Of a stretch of DNA of 12,870 nucleotides, positions 6,995 through 12,870 are shown in pieces. The number at the start of each line of letters is the position of its first letter. The stretch's first letter is position 1. The DNA is from CBDUQN01 sp965369375 (GTDB lineage Bacteria; Krumholzibacteriota; Krumholzibacteriia; Krumholzibacteriales; Krumholzibacteriaceae). The DNA lies in the NCBI GenBank assembly GCA_965369375.1, contig CBDUQN010000088.1, positions 1 through 12,870 on the forward strand, written 5' to 3'. The notes under the pieces are model-generated. The model saw only the letters and a list, made by a program, of their open reading frames with translations, was not told the origin of the DNA and ran no database searches. The position numbers and the translations under genes are program-made.

Positions 6995-7033
6995 CCGAAT
7001 TCGGACCGAATTCAGACAACCGAATTCAGACAA
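6995..7033 (+). repeat. Two perfect 14-bp tandem repeats plus a partial palindromic copy
   Basis: CCGAATTCAGACAA occurs twice back to back (7006-7019 and 7020-7033). Directly before them CCGAATTCGG (6995-7004) shares the first eight bases and is itself a perfect palindrome. The array ends about 240 nt before the large gene start. Phased repeats of this size can be iterated binding sites for a regulator, but nothing else identifies the factor. Confidence 0.55.
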
Positions 7034-7263
7034 ATGACTAGATTTTTTGTCAAATTTGGTGTACAATACCCCTCAATATCAAAACTTCAGGAGATTCTAA
7101 GATGCTAAGCCTTTGCGCTGAGGGGACTCAACGGCTCACCCACCCGCATCCGGATGTGTCTGATCCAGCTTCCACCCAGACCCACCCTCCTGTCTCGATC
7201 CTCTGCGCTTGGCGCCCGATATCGGAGACCAATAAAACCACCAACCGTCCGTTCATCAAAAAT

Positions 7264-7268
7264 GGAGG
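7264..7268 (+). promoter_or_regulatory. Shine-Dalgarno that decides the start of the large secreted protein
   Basis: GGAGG lies 5 nt before the ATG at 7274. The frame is open further upstream (to about 7154, and another ATG at 7262), but only the 7274 ATG has a ribosome site and gives a clean signal peptide at the N-terminus. Confidence 0.7.
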
Positions 7269-7273
7269 CAGAC

Positions 7274-9505
7274 ATGAACAGCCAGAAATGTAACTCAATA
7301 TCTTCTTTTGTTGGATTACTGTTGATCGCGATGGTTTTCGCGACCATGATGCCGACCGACGCCCAGGCCCAGGGGCCGGTGATCGACGTCTGGTACGGCC
7401 TCAACCAGTCTTTTGGCCACCTGGGGGCTTCTCAACCGTGGGCAAATATCCTGGGTAACGTTTCTGATCCTGACGGCGTCGCCTCGCTGGTCTACACCTT
7501 GAACGGCGGGCCGCAGGTTTCGCTCACAATCGGTCCCGACGGCCGGCGGCTTCAATCGTCGGGGGATTTCAACGTCGACCTGGCGATCGCCGATCTGGTC
7601 GCCGGGAACAACCAGGTCGTCATCACGGCGACCGACAACGCGGTTCCCTCGAATCAGACTGTAACGACGGTGACCGTCAATTACACGAGCGGAGTGTCGG
7701 CGACTCTGCCAACGACCGTGACGTGGAGCGACGCGACGAATATAGAAGACGAGGCACAGGTTGTCGACGGCCTGTGGGCGCTCGAGGCACCGAGCCGGGT
7801 GCGCACGTCTATCATCGGCTATGACCGCTTGATTTCGATCGGTGAGACGTCGTGGACCGACTACGAAATAAAAGTACCCATCACCATCCACAGCACGTCT
7901 GGCAGCTTCGGTGCCGGCATTTTGCTCCGTTGGAACGGCCACACGGACAACCCCATTGCCGGCACGCAGCCCAAGTCGGGATACCTTCCGTTGGGGGCCA
8001 TCTGCTGGTACCGTTCCGGCCGCATCGAGATCTACGGTAACAACGGAGACATTCTGGGCACCGACAGCAGAACGTTGACGCTCGGTACTGAATACTGGTT
8101 CCAAGCACGCGTGGAAACGATACCGGGCGTGGGCGGAAGGTACAGCTTCAAGGTGTGGGAGGTAGGCCAACCCGAACCACCGGCGTGGGACATCGTCGGC
8201 CAGGAAGAGTTGTCGGATCCGCAAAACGGATCCATGATGCTCATCAGCCACTACGCCGATGCCAGTTACGGTGACGTGGTGGTGACCGACGTGCCGATTT
8301 CGATCGGCAACATCGGGGTCACGATGGGTGCGGGCTACACCGAAGCAACCGTATCTTGGACGACGAACGTCGACAGCGACGGCAGTGTCGAATACGGCCC
8401 GACCGCGGCGTACGAGTACGGCACGGTGACGGATCCGACGATCGGGACCAGTCACAGCGTCGTTTTGACCGGTCTGACGCCGGACAACACCTATCACTAC
8501 CAGATCACCGCCACCGACCTCTCCGCCAATTCCACCAGCACGGGCGACCTGACGTTCGTCACCGCTACATCCTCGATCGTGTCGGACGACTTCAGCTCGC
8601 CTACACTGAATACGGCGGTGTGGACGTTCGAAGATCCGCTCGCCGACGGCGGCACCTATACGCTGACGGGCACGAACACCCCCGATGCGTGGGTGAACAT
8701 CTCCGTCCCTTCGGGTACACCCCATGAGGTGTGGGACAATGGCATCGAGGTGCCGCATATTTGGCAGGCGGCGAACGACGTTGATTTCGAGGTCGAGGTC
8801 AAGATCGAGTCGTCGGTGAATCTGCAATTTCAGGAACAGGGCATCTTTGTCAAACAGGACAGCGGCGATTACATGCGCTTTGAGTTCTACAGCACGTCTT
8901 CAGAAACCAGAATCATCGCAGCGACATTCGAGTCGATGACCCCGGAAATACGAATCAACACCCAGATCACCACGACGGGTGTGGCACCGCTATACATGCG
9001 GGTCAAACGTCAAGGCAATCAGTGGACGCAAACATACTCATACGACGGCTCGACTTGGGTGAACGGGGCGATTTTCACTCACCCGATCAACGTAACCGCG
9101 GTCGGAATATACAGCGGTAACGCCGGCGGCAATCCGGCCCACACCGCGTCGTTCGACTACTTTTTCAACACCGACTCGCTTGTCGTGCCCGAAGATCCGT
9201 CGCTGCCATGGAGCATCAGCGACGTGCAGGCCACCACGACCGATACGGAGGCGACCATTACGTGGACGACGAACGAGTTCACCAACAGCAGCGTAGCATA
9301 CGGCCCCACGACGGCATACGAGGACGGCAGCGTGTCCGATCCGGCGTACGTCGAAGGATCACAGCATCACGTTGACCGGGCTTACTCCGAATTCCACGTA
9401 CCACTACCAGGTGACCTCCGAGGACATGAGTGCCAACTCGATCAGTTCCGGGGACTACACATTCACTACGACGGGACCCGACGCTTCGGGCATCGTGTCG
9501 GATGA
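7274..9505 (+). CDS. Large modular secreted protein, N-terminal part (frame ends after +1 frameshift)
   Basis: First part of an exported multidomain protein; no enzyme active site is recognisable. Residues 1-33 are a signal peptide: a polar start, the hydrophobic core FVGLLLIAMVFA, and an A-x-A type site near DAQAQ. Then follow an Ig/cadherin-like domain (~34-140), a concanavalin/LamG-like domain (~145-335) with paired strands such as FGAGILLRWNG, a fibronectin type III-like domain (~341-430, GLTPDNTYHYQITATD), and a DUF1349-like concanavalin domain (~433-633, EQGIFVKQDSGDYMRFEF and PLYMRVKRQG). A second FN3 copy starts at ~645. After about residue 695 the frame turns to unrelated sequence (QHHVDRAYSEF...) because of the +1 shift, and it stops at 9505. 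The true sequence continues in the next frame at GLTPNSTYHYQVTSED. The lectin-like folds suggest glycan or surface binding, which is inference. Confidence 0.85.
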   Translation: MNSQKCNSISSFVGLLLIAMVFATMMPTDAQAQGPVIDVWYGLNQSFGHLGASQPWANILGNVSDPDGVASLVYTLNGGPQVSLTIGPDGRRLQSSGDFNVDLAIADLVAGNNQVVITATDNAVPSNQTVTTVTVNYTSGVSATLPTTVTWSDATNIEDEAQVVDGLWALEAPSRVRTSIIGYDRLISIGETSWTDYEIKVPITIHSTSGSFGAGILLRWNGHTDNPIAGTQPKSGYLPLGAICWYRSGRIEIYGNNGDILGTDSRTLTLGTEYWFQARVETIPGVGGRYSFKVWEVGQPEPPAWDIVGQEELSDPQNGSMMLISHYADASYGDVVVTDVPISIGNIGVTMGAGYTEATVSWTTNVDSDGSVEYGPTAAYEYGTVTDPTIGTSHSVVLTGLTPDNTYHYQITATDLSANSTSTGDLTFVTATSSIVSDDFSSPTLNTAVWTFEDPLADGGTYTLTGTNTPDAWVNISVPSGTPHEVWDNGIEVPHIWQAANDVDFEVEVKIESSVNLQFQEQGIFVKQDSGDYMRFEFYSTSSETRIIAATFESMTPEIRINTQITTTGVAPLYMRVKRQGNQWTQTYSYDGSTWVNGAIFTHPINVTAVGIYSGNAGGNPAHTASFDYFFNTDSLVVPEDPSLPWSISDVQATTTDTEATITWTTNEFTNSSVAYGPTTAYEDGSVSDPAYVEGSQHHVDRAYSEFHVPLPGDLRGHECQLDQFRGLHIHYDGTRRFGHRVG
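8294..9199 (+). repeat. Internal module copy 1 (FN3 + DUF1349-like)
   Basis: 302 codons, from PISIGN to the VVPEDP linker. Shares with copy 2 the landmarks EATVSWTTN, YGPTAAYE, LTGLTP, TYHYQ, IVSDDF, TPDAWVN, DFEVE, EQGI.VKQD, PLYMRVKRQG and DYFFNT, in the same order and nearly the same spacing. It came from a tandem duplication inside the gene, now well diverged. Confidence 0.85.
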
Positions 9506-10121
9506 CTTCAACTCGAGCACCCTCAACACGTCGTTGTGGGAATTCGTCGATCCGCTATTCGACGCCACGCTCACGATGACGGGTGCCGGCACCCCCGATG
9601 CCTGGGTGAACATGTCGGTCCCCGCTGGAGTGGAGCACCAGATCTTTACGGGCGGCATCGAGGCGGCGCACCTGCTGCAGACCGCCAACAATACCGATTT
9701 CGAGGTAGAGGCGAAGTTCGAGTCACCGGTCACGCTCCAGTATCAGGAACAAGGCATCGTCGTCAAACAGGATGACGACAACTATCTGCGGCTGGAGTTC
9801 TTCGGTACCACGACGGCAACCGTGCTGTACGCAAGAGGATTCACACCGACGACCTCGCCGACTTATATCAACGCCTCTATCGGTTCGAATGGTGCTATGC
9901 CGCTGTACATGCGGGTCAAACGCCAGGGCGACCAGTGGACGATTTCGTGCTCGTTCGACGGGCAAAACTGGACCGCTCAACCCCCGTTTTCCCACACGAT
10001 GGTGGTTACCAAAATCGGACCGTATTCGGGAAACGGGATCGGCGCGTCGTCTCCAGAACACACGACGTCGGTAGACTATTTCTTCAACACCGCTTCTCCG
10101 ATCGATCCCGAGGACGGACCA
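9206..10121 (+). repeat. Internal module copy 2 (FN3 + DUF1349-like), contains the frameshift
   Basis: About 305 codons plus one extra base, from PWSISD to the IDPEDGP linker, directly after copy 1. The same landmark series as copy 1 is present, so the ancestral reading frame can be followed across the frameshift near 9356-9361. Confidence 0.85.
9353..9362 (+). other. +1 frameshift joining the two halves of the large secreted protein
   Basis: The earlier module copy reads DPTIGTSHSVVLTGLTP. The second copy reads DPAYVEG in the first frame and HSITLTGLTP in the next frame. Removing one base from GGATC (for example giving GAA GGT CAC AGC) yields DPAYVEGHSITLTGLTP, exactly the same length as the first copy. 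A single extra base is thus the simplest explanation. Whether it is a sequencing/assembly error or a real mutation cannot be told here. Confidence 0.88.
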
Positions 10122-12173
10122 ATTGGCCCGTTGACGCCCGAGATCAGCGTCGTTCCGGCGGCGGATACCACTAACTGCTCGGGCAGCCCGACATTCCAAT
10201 TCTATATCGACTACGGCGGCACGACCGAGATTCGCGGCTTCGACGTGACCTTCACCGTCGATTCGGCCGTCGTAACGGTGAACAACGTCTTCACCGATTT
10301 CGACGAAGGGACGTACCTGAGCTCCTTTGGCTCTACCGCCTTCTACGCGTTGGACATTGGCGCGGGCACATACGTCGCCATCGGCGCGATATTGGGAGGT
10401 ACGACGGGTGCGACCGGCTCGGGCGACCTGTTCGATGTCGTGTTTACGACCGTGGGCGGCGGCACCAGCGCGATCATAATAACGAACGTCGAGTTGCGCG
10501 ATCCCGACAACGTTCCGATCGCCGCCGACTGGACGGACGGGTCTATCCTGGTCGACTGCACGCCGCCGACAATGGAGCCGATCGTGGAAGCCGAGGGACA
10601 GTGGTACAACACGGCGCCGTCGTTTAGCAACTTCGGCTTCGACGATGACGTCGCACTCGACACCGGCGAGTACCAGATCGACTCCGACGGCTTGATCGCG
10701 ATCTTCACCGACCACAACCTCCCCGAGTACAACGATGACGGCTGGACGCTTCCGGGATTCGCCGCGCTATCGGAAGGCTCGCACACCGTGTACTTCCGCG
10801 TCTCCGACATGGCGGGCAACCAGAACGGTGAGGGCACACCCGACACGTACAGCTGGCAGTTCTACAAGGACACCACGCCGCCGTCGCCGCCCACCGACTT
10901 TGCCGCCATGCCGGGGCACAACAAGACTCATCTGACGTGGACCAACCCGACAGGAGACGCTACGTGGGTGGGCGTGGAGATCCGGCGTGGGAGCTGGCGC
11001 GACTACCCGCAGTACACGGGAGCGGGGCCGGACTACCCGGCGGACGAGACGGAGGGCACGTTCGTGGTGCAGACGAGCGGTTCGTCCCACGACGACGATC
11101 CCCTCCTGCCGCTCGCCACACCGAGGGATATTTACTACTACTCGGCGTTCTCTTACGACCTCGCGGGCAATTATGCGTCATACGCCGCCGGCGCCTCCGA
11201 CCGGACGACCAACTACTGGCTGGGCGACATCGATTCGACCGGCACCGTCGAATCAGAAGATCTTGTCATCTTCTCCGGCACATACGCGAGCGCCGAAGGC
11301 GGCCCCGGTTTCATTCCCGAAGCCGACTTCGGCCCGAGCGACGACAACTCGCGCTTCGGTATCCCGCTGCCCGACGATATCGTTGAATTCGAAGACCTCA
11401 TGATCTTCTCGATGAACTACGGCAACGTGACTCCGGTGGGTGTGAGCGGCCAGCATTTAGCCGAGCGGCAGGAACCGCTGGCTGAGCAGGTCGCGTTTCG
11501 CTTCGAACAGGCGCAGACGCGCAATCCCGACGGCACGGTGGAAATATCCATCATACTCGACAACGGCGCGACCGTGCTCAAGGGCATGCGTCTGACGGTC
11601 GACTACGGCGTGCGCAACCAGCTGATCCGCGTGGACCAGGGATCGCTGCTGCGTAGCAACGACGGGATTTTCCTGGGCAGACTGCCGGCCGAACCCGGGC
11701 GGGTCCACGTGGACATCGCCGCGCTGGGCATTGGCCGGGCACTCGAGGGATCGGGCGAGGTGGCACGTCTCGTCGTCCGACCGGGCGAGGGGGAGGCGGT
11801 GAGCGTGAGGCTGGCTGAGGCCGACCTGCGCGACGTCAACAACGAACGCGACGTGATCGAGACGACGGATGCCGCCGAAACGTTCGTGCCGACGGCATCG
11901 TCGCTCCATCAGAACCGGCCGAACCCATTCAATCCCGTCACGATGATCTGTTACGATGTCGCGACACCGGGCGTAGTGTCGATCCGGATCTACAACGTCT
12001 CCGGCCAACTGGTCCGCACACTTCTGGACGAGTTTAAAGGTGTGGGGAGTTACGAGGCGGTCTGGGACGGCCGCGACAACAGCGGCGCTACTGTTACGAC
12101 CGGTATATACTTCTACCGGATGACGGCACACGGATTTGCTTCGCAAACCAAGAAGATGCTGCTCCTGAAGTGA
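9372..12173 (+). CDS. Large modular secreted protein, C-terminal part with cohesin-like, dockerin-like and FlgD/T9SS-type sorting domains
   Basis: Continuation of the preceding frame. TTG 9372 is only the first start-like codon; the coding match already begins at 9360 and no ribosome site is present. Corrected full length is ~1,632 aa. In full-protein numbering: end of FN3 copy 2 (~700-735), second DUF1349-like domain (~739-940), cohesin-like domain (~954-1095, GFDVTFTVDSAVVTV...GDLFDVVF), Ig-like domain (~1097-1200), FN3 (~1204-1312), and a dockerin-like segment (~1315-1386) with calcium-loop pattern GDIDSTGTVESEDLVIF and a second EDLMIFSMNYG helix. Then a second cohesin-like domain (~1405-1530), and the C-terminal domain (~1544-1632) with RPNPFNP, VSIRIYNVSGQLVRTL, the WDGRDNSG turn, GIYFYRM and basic KKMLLLK. 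That last domain is the type used for outer-membrane sorting (type IX-like) or as FlgD Ig-like tails in FCB bacteria. Likely cell-surface or extracellular; ligand unknown. Confidence 0.88.
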   Translation: MTGLTPNSTYHYQVTSEDMSANSISSGDYTFTTTGPDASGIVSDDFNSSTLNTSLWEFVDPLFDATLTMTGAGTPDAWVNMSVPAGVEHQIFTGGIEAAHLLQTANNTDFEVEAKFESPVTLQYQEQGIVVKQDDDNYLRLEFFGTTTATVLYARGFTPTTSPTYINASIGSNGAMPLYMRVKRQGDQWTISCSFDGQNWTAQPPFSHTMVVTKIGPYSGNGIGASSPEHTTSVDYFFNTASPIDPEDGPIGPLTPEISVVPAADTTNCSGSPTFQFYIDYGGTTEIRGFDVTFTVDSAVVTVNNVFTDFDEGTYLSSFGSTAFYALDIGAGTYVAIGAILGGTTGATGSGDLFDVVFTTVGGGTSAIIITNVELRDPDNVPIAADWTDGSILVDCTPPTMEPIVEAEGQWYNTAPSFSNFGFDDDVALDTGEYQIDSDGLIAIFTDHNLPEYNDDGWTLPGFAALSEGSHTVYFRVSDMAGNQNGEGTPDTYSWQFYKDTTPPSPPTDFAAMPGHNKTHLTWTNPTGDATWVGVEIRRGSWRDYPQYTGAGPDYPADETEGTFVVQTSGSSHDDDPLLPLATPRDIYYYSAFSYDLAGNYASYAAGASDRTTNYWLGDIDSTGTVESEDLVIFSGTYASAEGGPGFIPEADFGPSDDNSRFGIPLPDDIVEFEDLMIFSMNYGNVTPVGVSGQHLAERQEPLAEQVAFRFEQAQTRNPDGTVEISIILDNGATVLKGMRLTVDYGVRNQLIRVDQGSLLRSNDGIFLGRLPAEPGRVHVDIAALGIGRALEGSGEVARLVVRPGEGEAVSVRLAEADLRDVNNERDVIETTDAAETFVPTASSLHQNRPNPFNPVTMICYDVATPGVVSIRIYNVSGQLVRTLLDEFKGVGSYEAVWDGRDNSGATVTTGIYFYRMTAHGFASQTKKMLLLK

Positions 12174-12187
12174 GCCTATCGTGAGAC

Positions 12188-12222
12188 GAGGCAGCCTCTG
12201 TGTTATCGGTTGAAAACCGATA
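12188..12222 (+). terminator. Possible transcription-end hairpins after the large secreted protein gene
   Basis: A perfect 8-bp stem TATCGGTT/AACCGATA (12204-12211 and 12215-12222, loop GAA) lies 30 nt after the stop codon, preceded by a small GAGG/CCTC stem (12188-12198). No run of T follows (TAAGAATTTCG), so this is not a canonical Rho-independent terminator, but the position fits a 3' end structure. Confidence 0.4.
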
Positions 12223-12443
12223 TAAGAATTTCGAATCCTTATCAAGATACCCGCGTTGGCGGTGTGGCATGTTTTTGGGTGTAGTGATCGCTTCCAGACC
12301 ACGGATTCGGCCCCAACACATTGTCGCGGTGTTCTCCTGAGGAACCAAGACGCATAGGTACCGCCGAACTGTTGCCAATGGTCGTTGAGGATGGTGTAGA
12401 GCGCATTGTCTCCGAACCGGCGTGCGCGCCAAGCCATGGTACA

Positions 12444-12480
12444 TGTCCTGCTGATGTCAAGCAGTCTCATCAGCAGGGCA
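12444..12480. repeat. 13-bp inverted repeat (strong hairpin), 11-nt loop
   Basis: TGTCCTGCTGATG (12444-12456) pairs with CATCAGCAGGGCA (12468-12480) over 13 bp with a single T-G wobble. The loop is 12457-12467. No T-tract follows immediately; a TTTTT run appears about 30 nt later on the plus strand. It could be a transcript-end hairpin, a recombination or protein-binding site, or a decayed mobile-element end. Confidence 0.6.
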
Positions 12481-12845
12481 CAACCGGTGCCTGAAGTGGA
12501 AGATGGAAGATTTTTATTGATAAGCAGTATTCACCGTGCAGTTTGCCGCGCAGCAACGTAGATCACGAATAGGGCAAAATGGCTCCGGCAGTGTAAACGC
12601 GGGTGACGGTCAGTGCTGCGGGTGAAGCAGGGCCCGTGACGGGGATAAGACGGTATCCAAAGCAACCTCTCCTATCGCATCAACGGTCGCTCGAGCCGGA
12701 ACAGGTGCCTCGAATTCAAACGGACCTGCGATCGGTTGCAGCCTGCTCCTGCGCTGCCCTCAACGGGCGACAATCAGCATGCCCTTGCGCCGCGTCTCAG
12801 TAGCGATATAATATGATACGTGGCTAATGCATGCAGCTGCGTTTC

Positions 12846-12870
12846 GGTTCGAGTCCTACCTGGGGAGCCA
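12846..12870 (+). other. 3'-end fragment of a tRNA gene (tRNA-Asn-like), possible att site or contig edge
   Basis: The last 25 nt begin with GG and the T-loop TTCGAGT, followed by the T-stem 3' strand CCTAC, the acceptor strand CTGGGGA, discriminator G and encoded CCA. This is the layout of a tRNA 3' end and fits tRNA-Asn (discriminator G, acceptor partner TCCCCAG expected). The body is missing: the five bases before the T-loop (TTCGG) pair with CCTAC at only 3 of 5 positions, there is no proper anticodon arm, and TCCCCAG does not occur upstream. Such 3' fragments are what site-specific integration into a tRNA gene leaves at the far end of an element. Confidence 0.6.

Larger units (their letters stand above)
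6300..7273. other. Long AT-rich intergenic region without a convincing gene
   Basis: About 970 bp between two divergent units. The short open frames here (around 60 codons) lack recognisable protein families and good ribosome sites. The stretch contains the candidate promoter for the minus-strand cluster, an 8-bp inverted repeat (6514-6548), an imperfect 8-bp hairpin (6667-6688), a TTGACA at 6759-6764 with no good -10, a 14-bp AT palindrome (6871-6884), 14-bp tandem repeats (6995-7033), a TACAAT at 7062-7067, and a C-rich segment (about 7138-7195) just ahead of the large gene. Confidence 0.6.
12174..12870. other. Gene-poor right end of the window
   Basis: About 700 bp with no recognisable gene. 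The minus-strand open frames through 12242-12470 run into antisense of the large gene and match no family I know. The 66-codon plus frame at 12603-12803 has no ribosome site or family features. Notable contents are the hairpin after the large gene, a 13-bp inverted repeat at 12444-12480 and the tRNA 3'-end segment at the extreme right. It could be decayed mobile DNA next to an integration site, but no integrase or transposase remnant can be identified. Confidence 0.5.

Noticed and set aside
6995..7033. Cloning linker or adaptor contamination because of three GAATTC sites
   Set aside because: The repeat unit is 14 bp with an unrelated CAGACAA part, and both flanks continue smoothly as intergenic DNA, so a natural repeat is more likely.
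7080..7135. Cyclic-di-GMP (GEMM-type) riboswitch before the large gene
   Set aside because: A few words (GCTAAGCC, CTTTGCGC) recall parts of the motif, but the conserved order and paired helices are not present on the plus strand.
7316..8827. 503-codon open frame on the minus strand, antisense to the large secreted protein
   Set aside because: It is rich in Arg, Val, His and Asp with no domain, signal or ribosome site, as expected for the complementary strand of GC-rich coding sequence. The plus strand has clear domains and a signal peptide.
9340..9380. Programmed ribosomal frameshifting in the large gene
   Set aside because: No slippery run, stimulatory hairpin or stop-adjacent shift codon is visible. 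The two-copy alignment is explained by one extra base.
11457..12470. 337-codon minus-strand open frame reaching into the right-end noncoding region
   Set aside because: Most is antisense to the cohesin-like and sorting domains. The outer ~75 codons (MAWRARRFGDNALY...) match no family I recognise, and its start lies inside the 13-bp inverted repeat.
12603..12803. 66-codon open frame in the right-end region
   Set aside because: No ribosome site, no recognisable family, and compositionally like translated noncoding DNA.
12795..12870. A complete tRNA gene at the right end
   Set aside because: Only the T-loop to CCA portion fits. The T-stem 5' strand mismatches, the anticodon arm cannot be drawn, and the acceptor partner TCCCCAG is absent upstream.
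1..12870. CRISPR arrays, complete insertion sequences, defence systems or integrases
   Set aside because: No regularly spaced repeats, transposase or recombinase motifs, or defence-family genes were found on either strand.

Overview
The window (12,870 bp) looks like chromosomal DNA of an uncultured, GC-rich Gram-negative bacterium. The best lineage clue is the large secreted protein in the right half. It ends in an RPNPFNP motif, a FlgD/Ig-like fold and a GIYFYRM strand, and it combines cohesin-like, dockerin-like and concanavalin-like domains. That C-terminal sorting-type tail is typical of the Fibrobacterota-Chlorobiota-Bacteroidota (FCB) superphylum and its candidate phyla (Latescibacterota, Krumholzibacteriota, Eisenbacteria and similar). 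The placement is inferred from domain style only, not from a phylogeny.

Left half (1-6300), amino-acid metabolism around aspartate-4-semialdehyde: dapA and dapB on the plus strand take aspartate semialdehyde into lysine/diaminopimelate synthesis. Converging on them, with only 8 nt between stop codons, is a minus-strand cluster read lrp/asnC-family regulator -> Cys/Met-metabolism PLP enzyme (O-acetylhomoserine sulfhydrylase-like) -> short homoserine dehydrogenase -> aldehyde dehydrogenase. Homoserine dehydrogenase pulls aspartate semialdehyde into the homoserine/methionine branch, and the PLP enzyme could turn an activated homoserine into homocysteine. The two branches competing for one metabolite therefore sit tail to tail. 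The homoserine dehydrogenase has no ACT domain, and the cluster is headed by an Lrp-type regulator, so control may be transcriptional. A candidate sigma70-type promoter (TTGACA, 16 bp, TAAATT on the minus strand) lies about 45 nt ahead of the regulator.

Middle (6300-7273): about 970 bp of AT-richer DNA without a convincing gene. It holds a hairpin-forming inverted repeat, a 14-bp AT palindrome, and two perfect 14-bp tandem repeats next to a CCGAATTCGG palindrome.

Right half (7274-12173): one very large modular secreted protein, about 1,632 residues once a +1 frameshift near 9356-9361 is corrected. It has a signal peptide, Ig-like and concanavalin-like domains, a tandem duplication of a (fibronectin III + DUF1349-like) module, a cohesin-like domain, Ig and FN3 domains, a dockerin-like segment, a second cohesin-like domain and the C-terminal sorting domain. 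As given, the sequence is broken into two overlapping reading frames by the frameshift, which falls inside the second module copy.

Right end (12174-12870): about 700 bp without a recognisable gene, containing a small hairpin after the big gene and a strong 13-bp inverted repeat. The window stops exactly at the CCA of a 25-nt segment that matches the 3' end of a tRNA (best fit tRNA-Asn) with no tRNA body in front of it. That is the form expected of an integration (att) site or island edge, although a contig end is an alternative.
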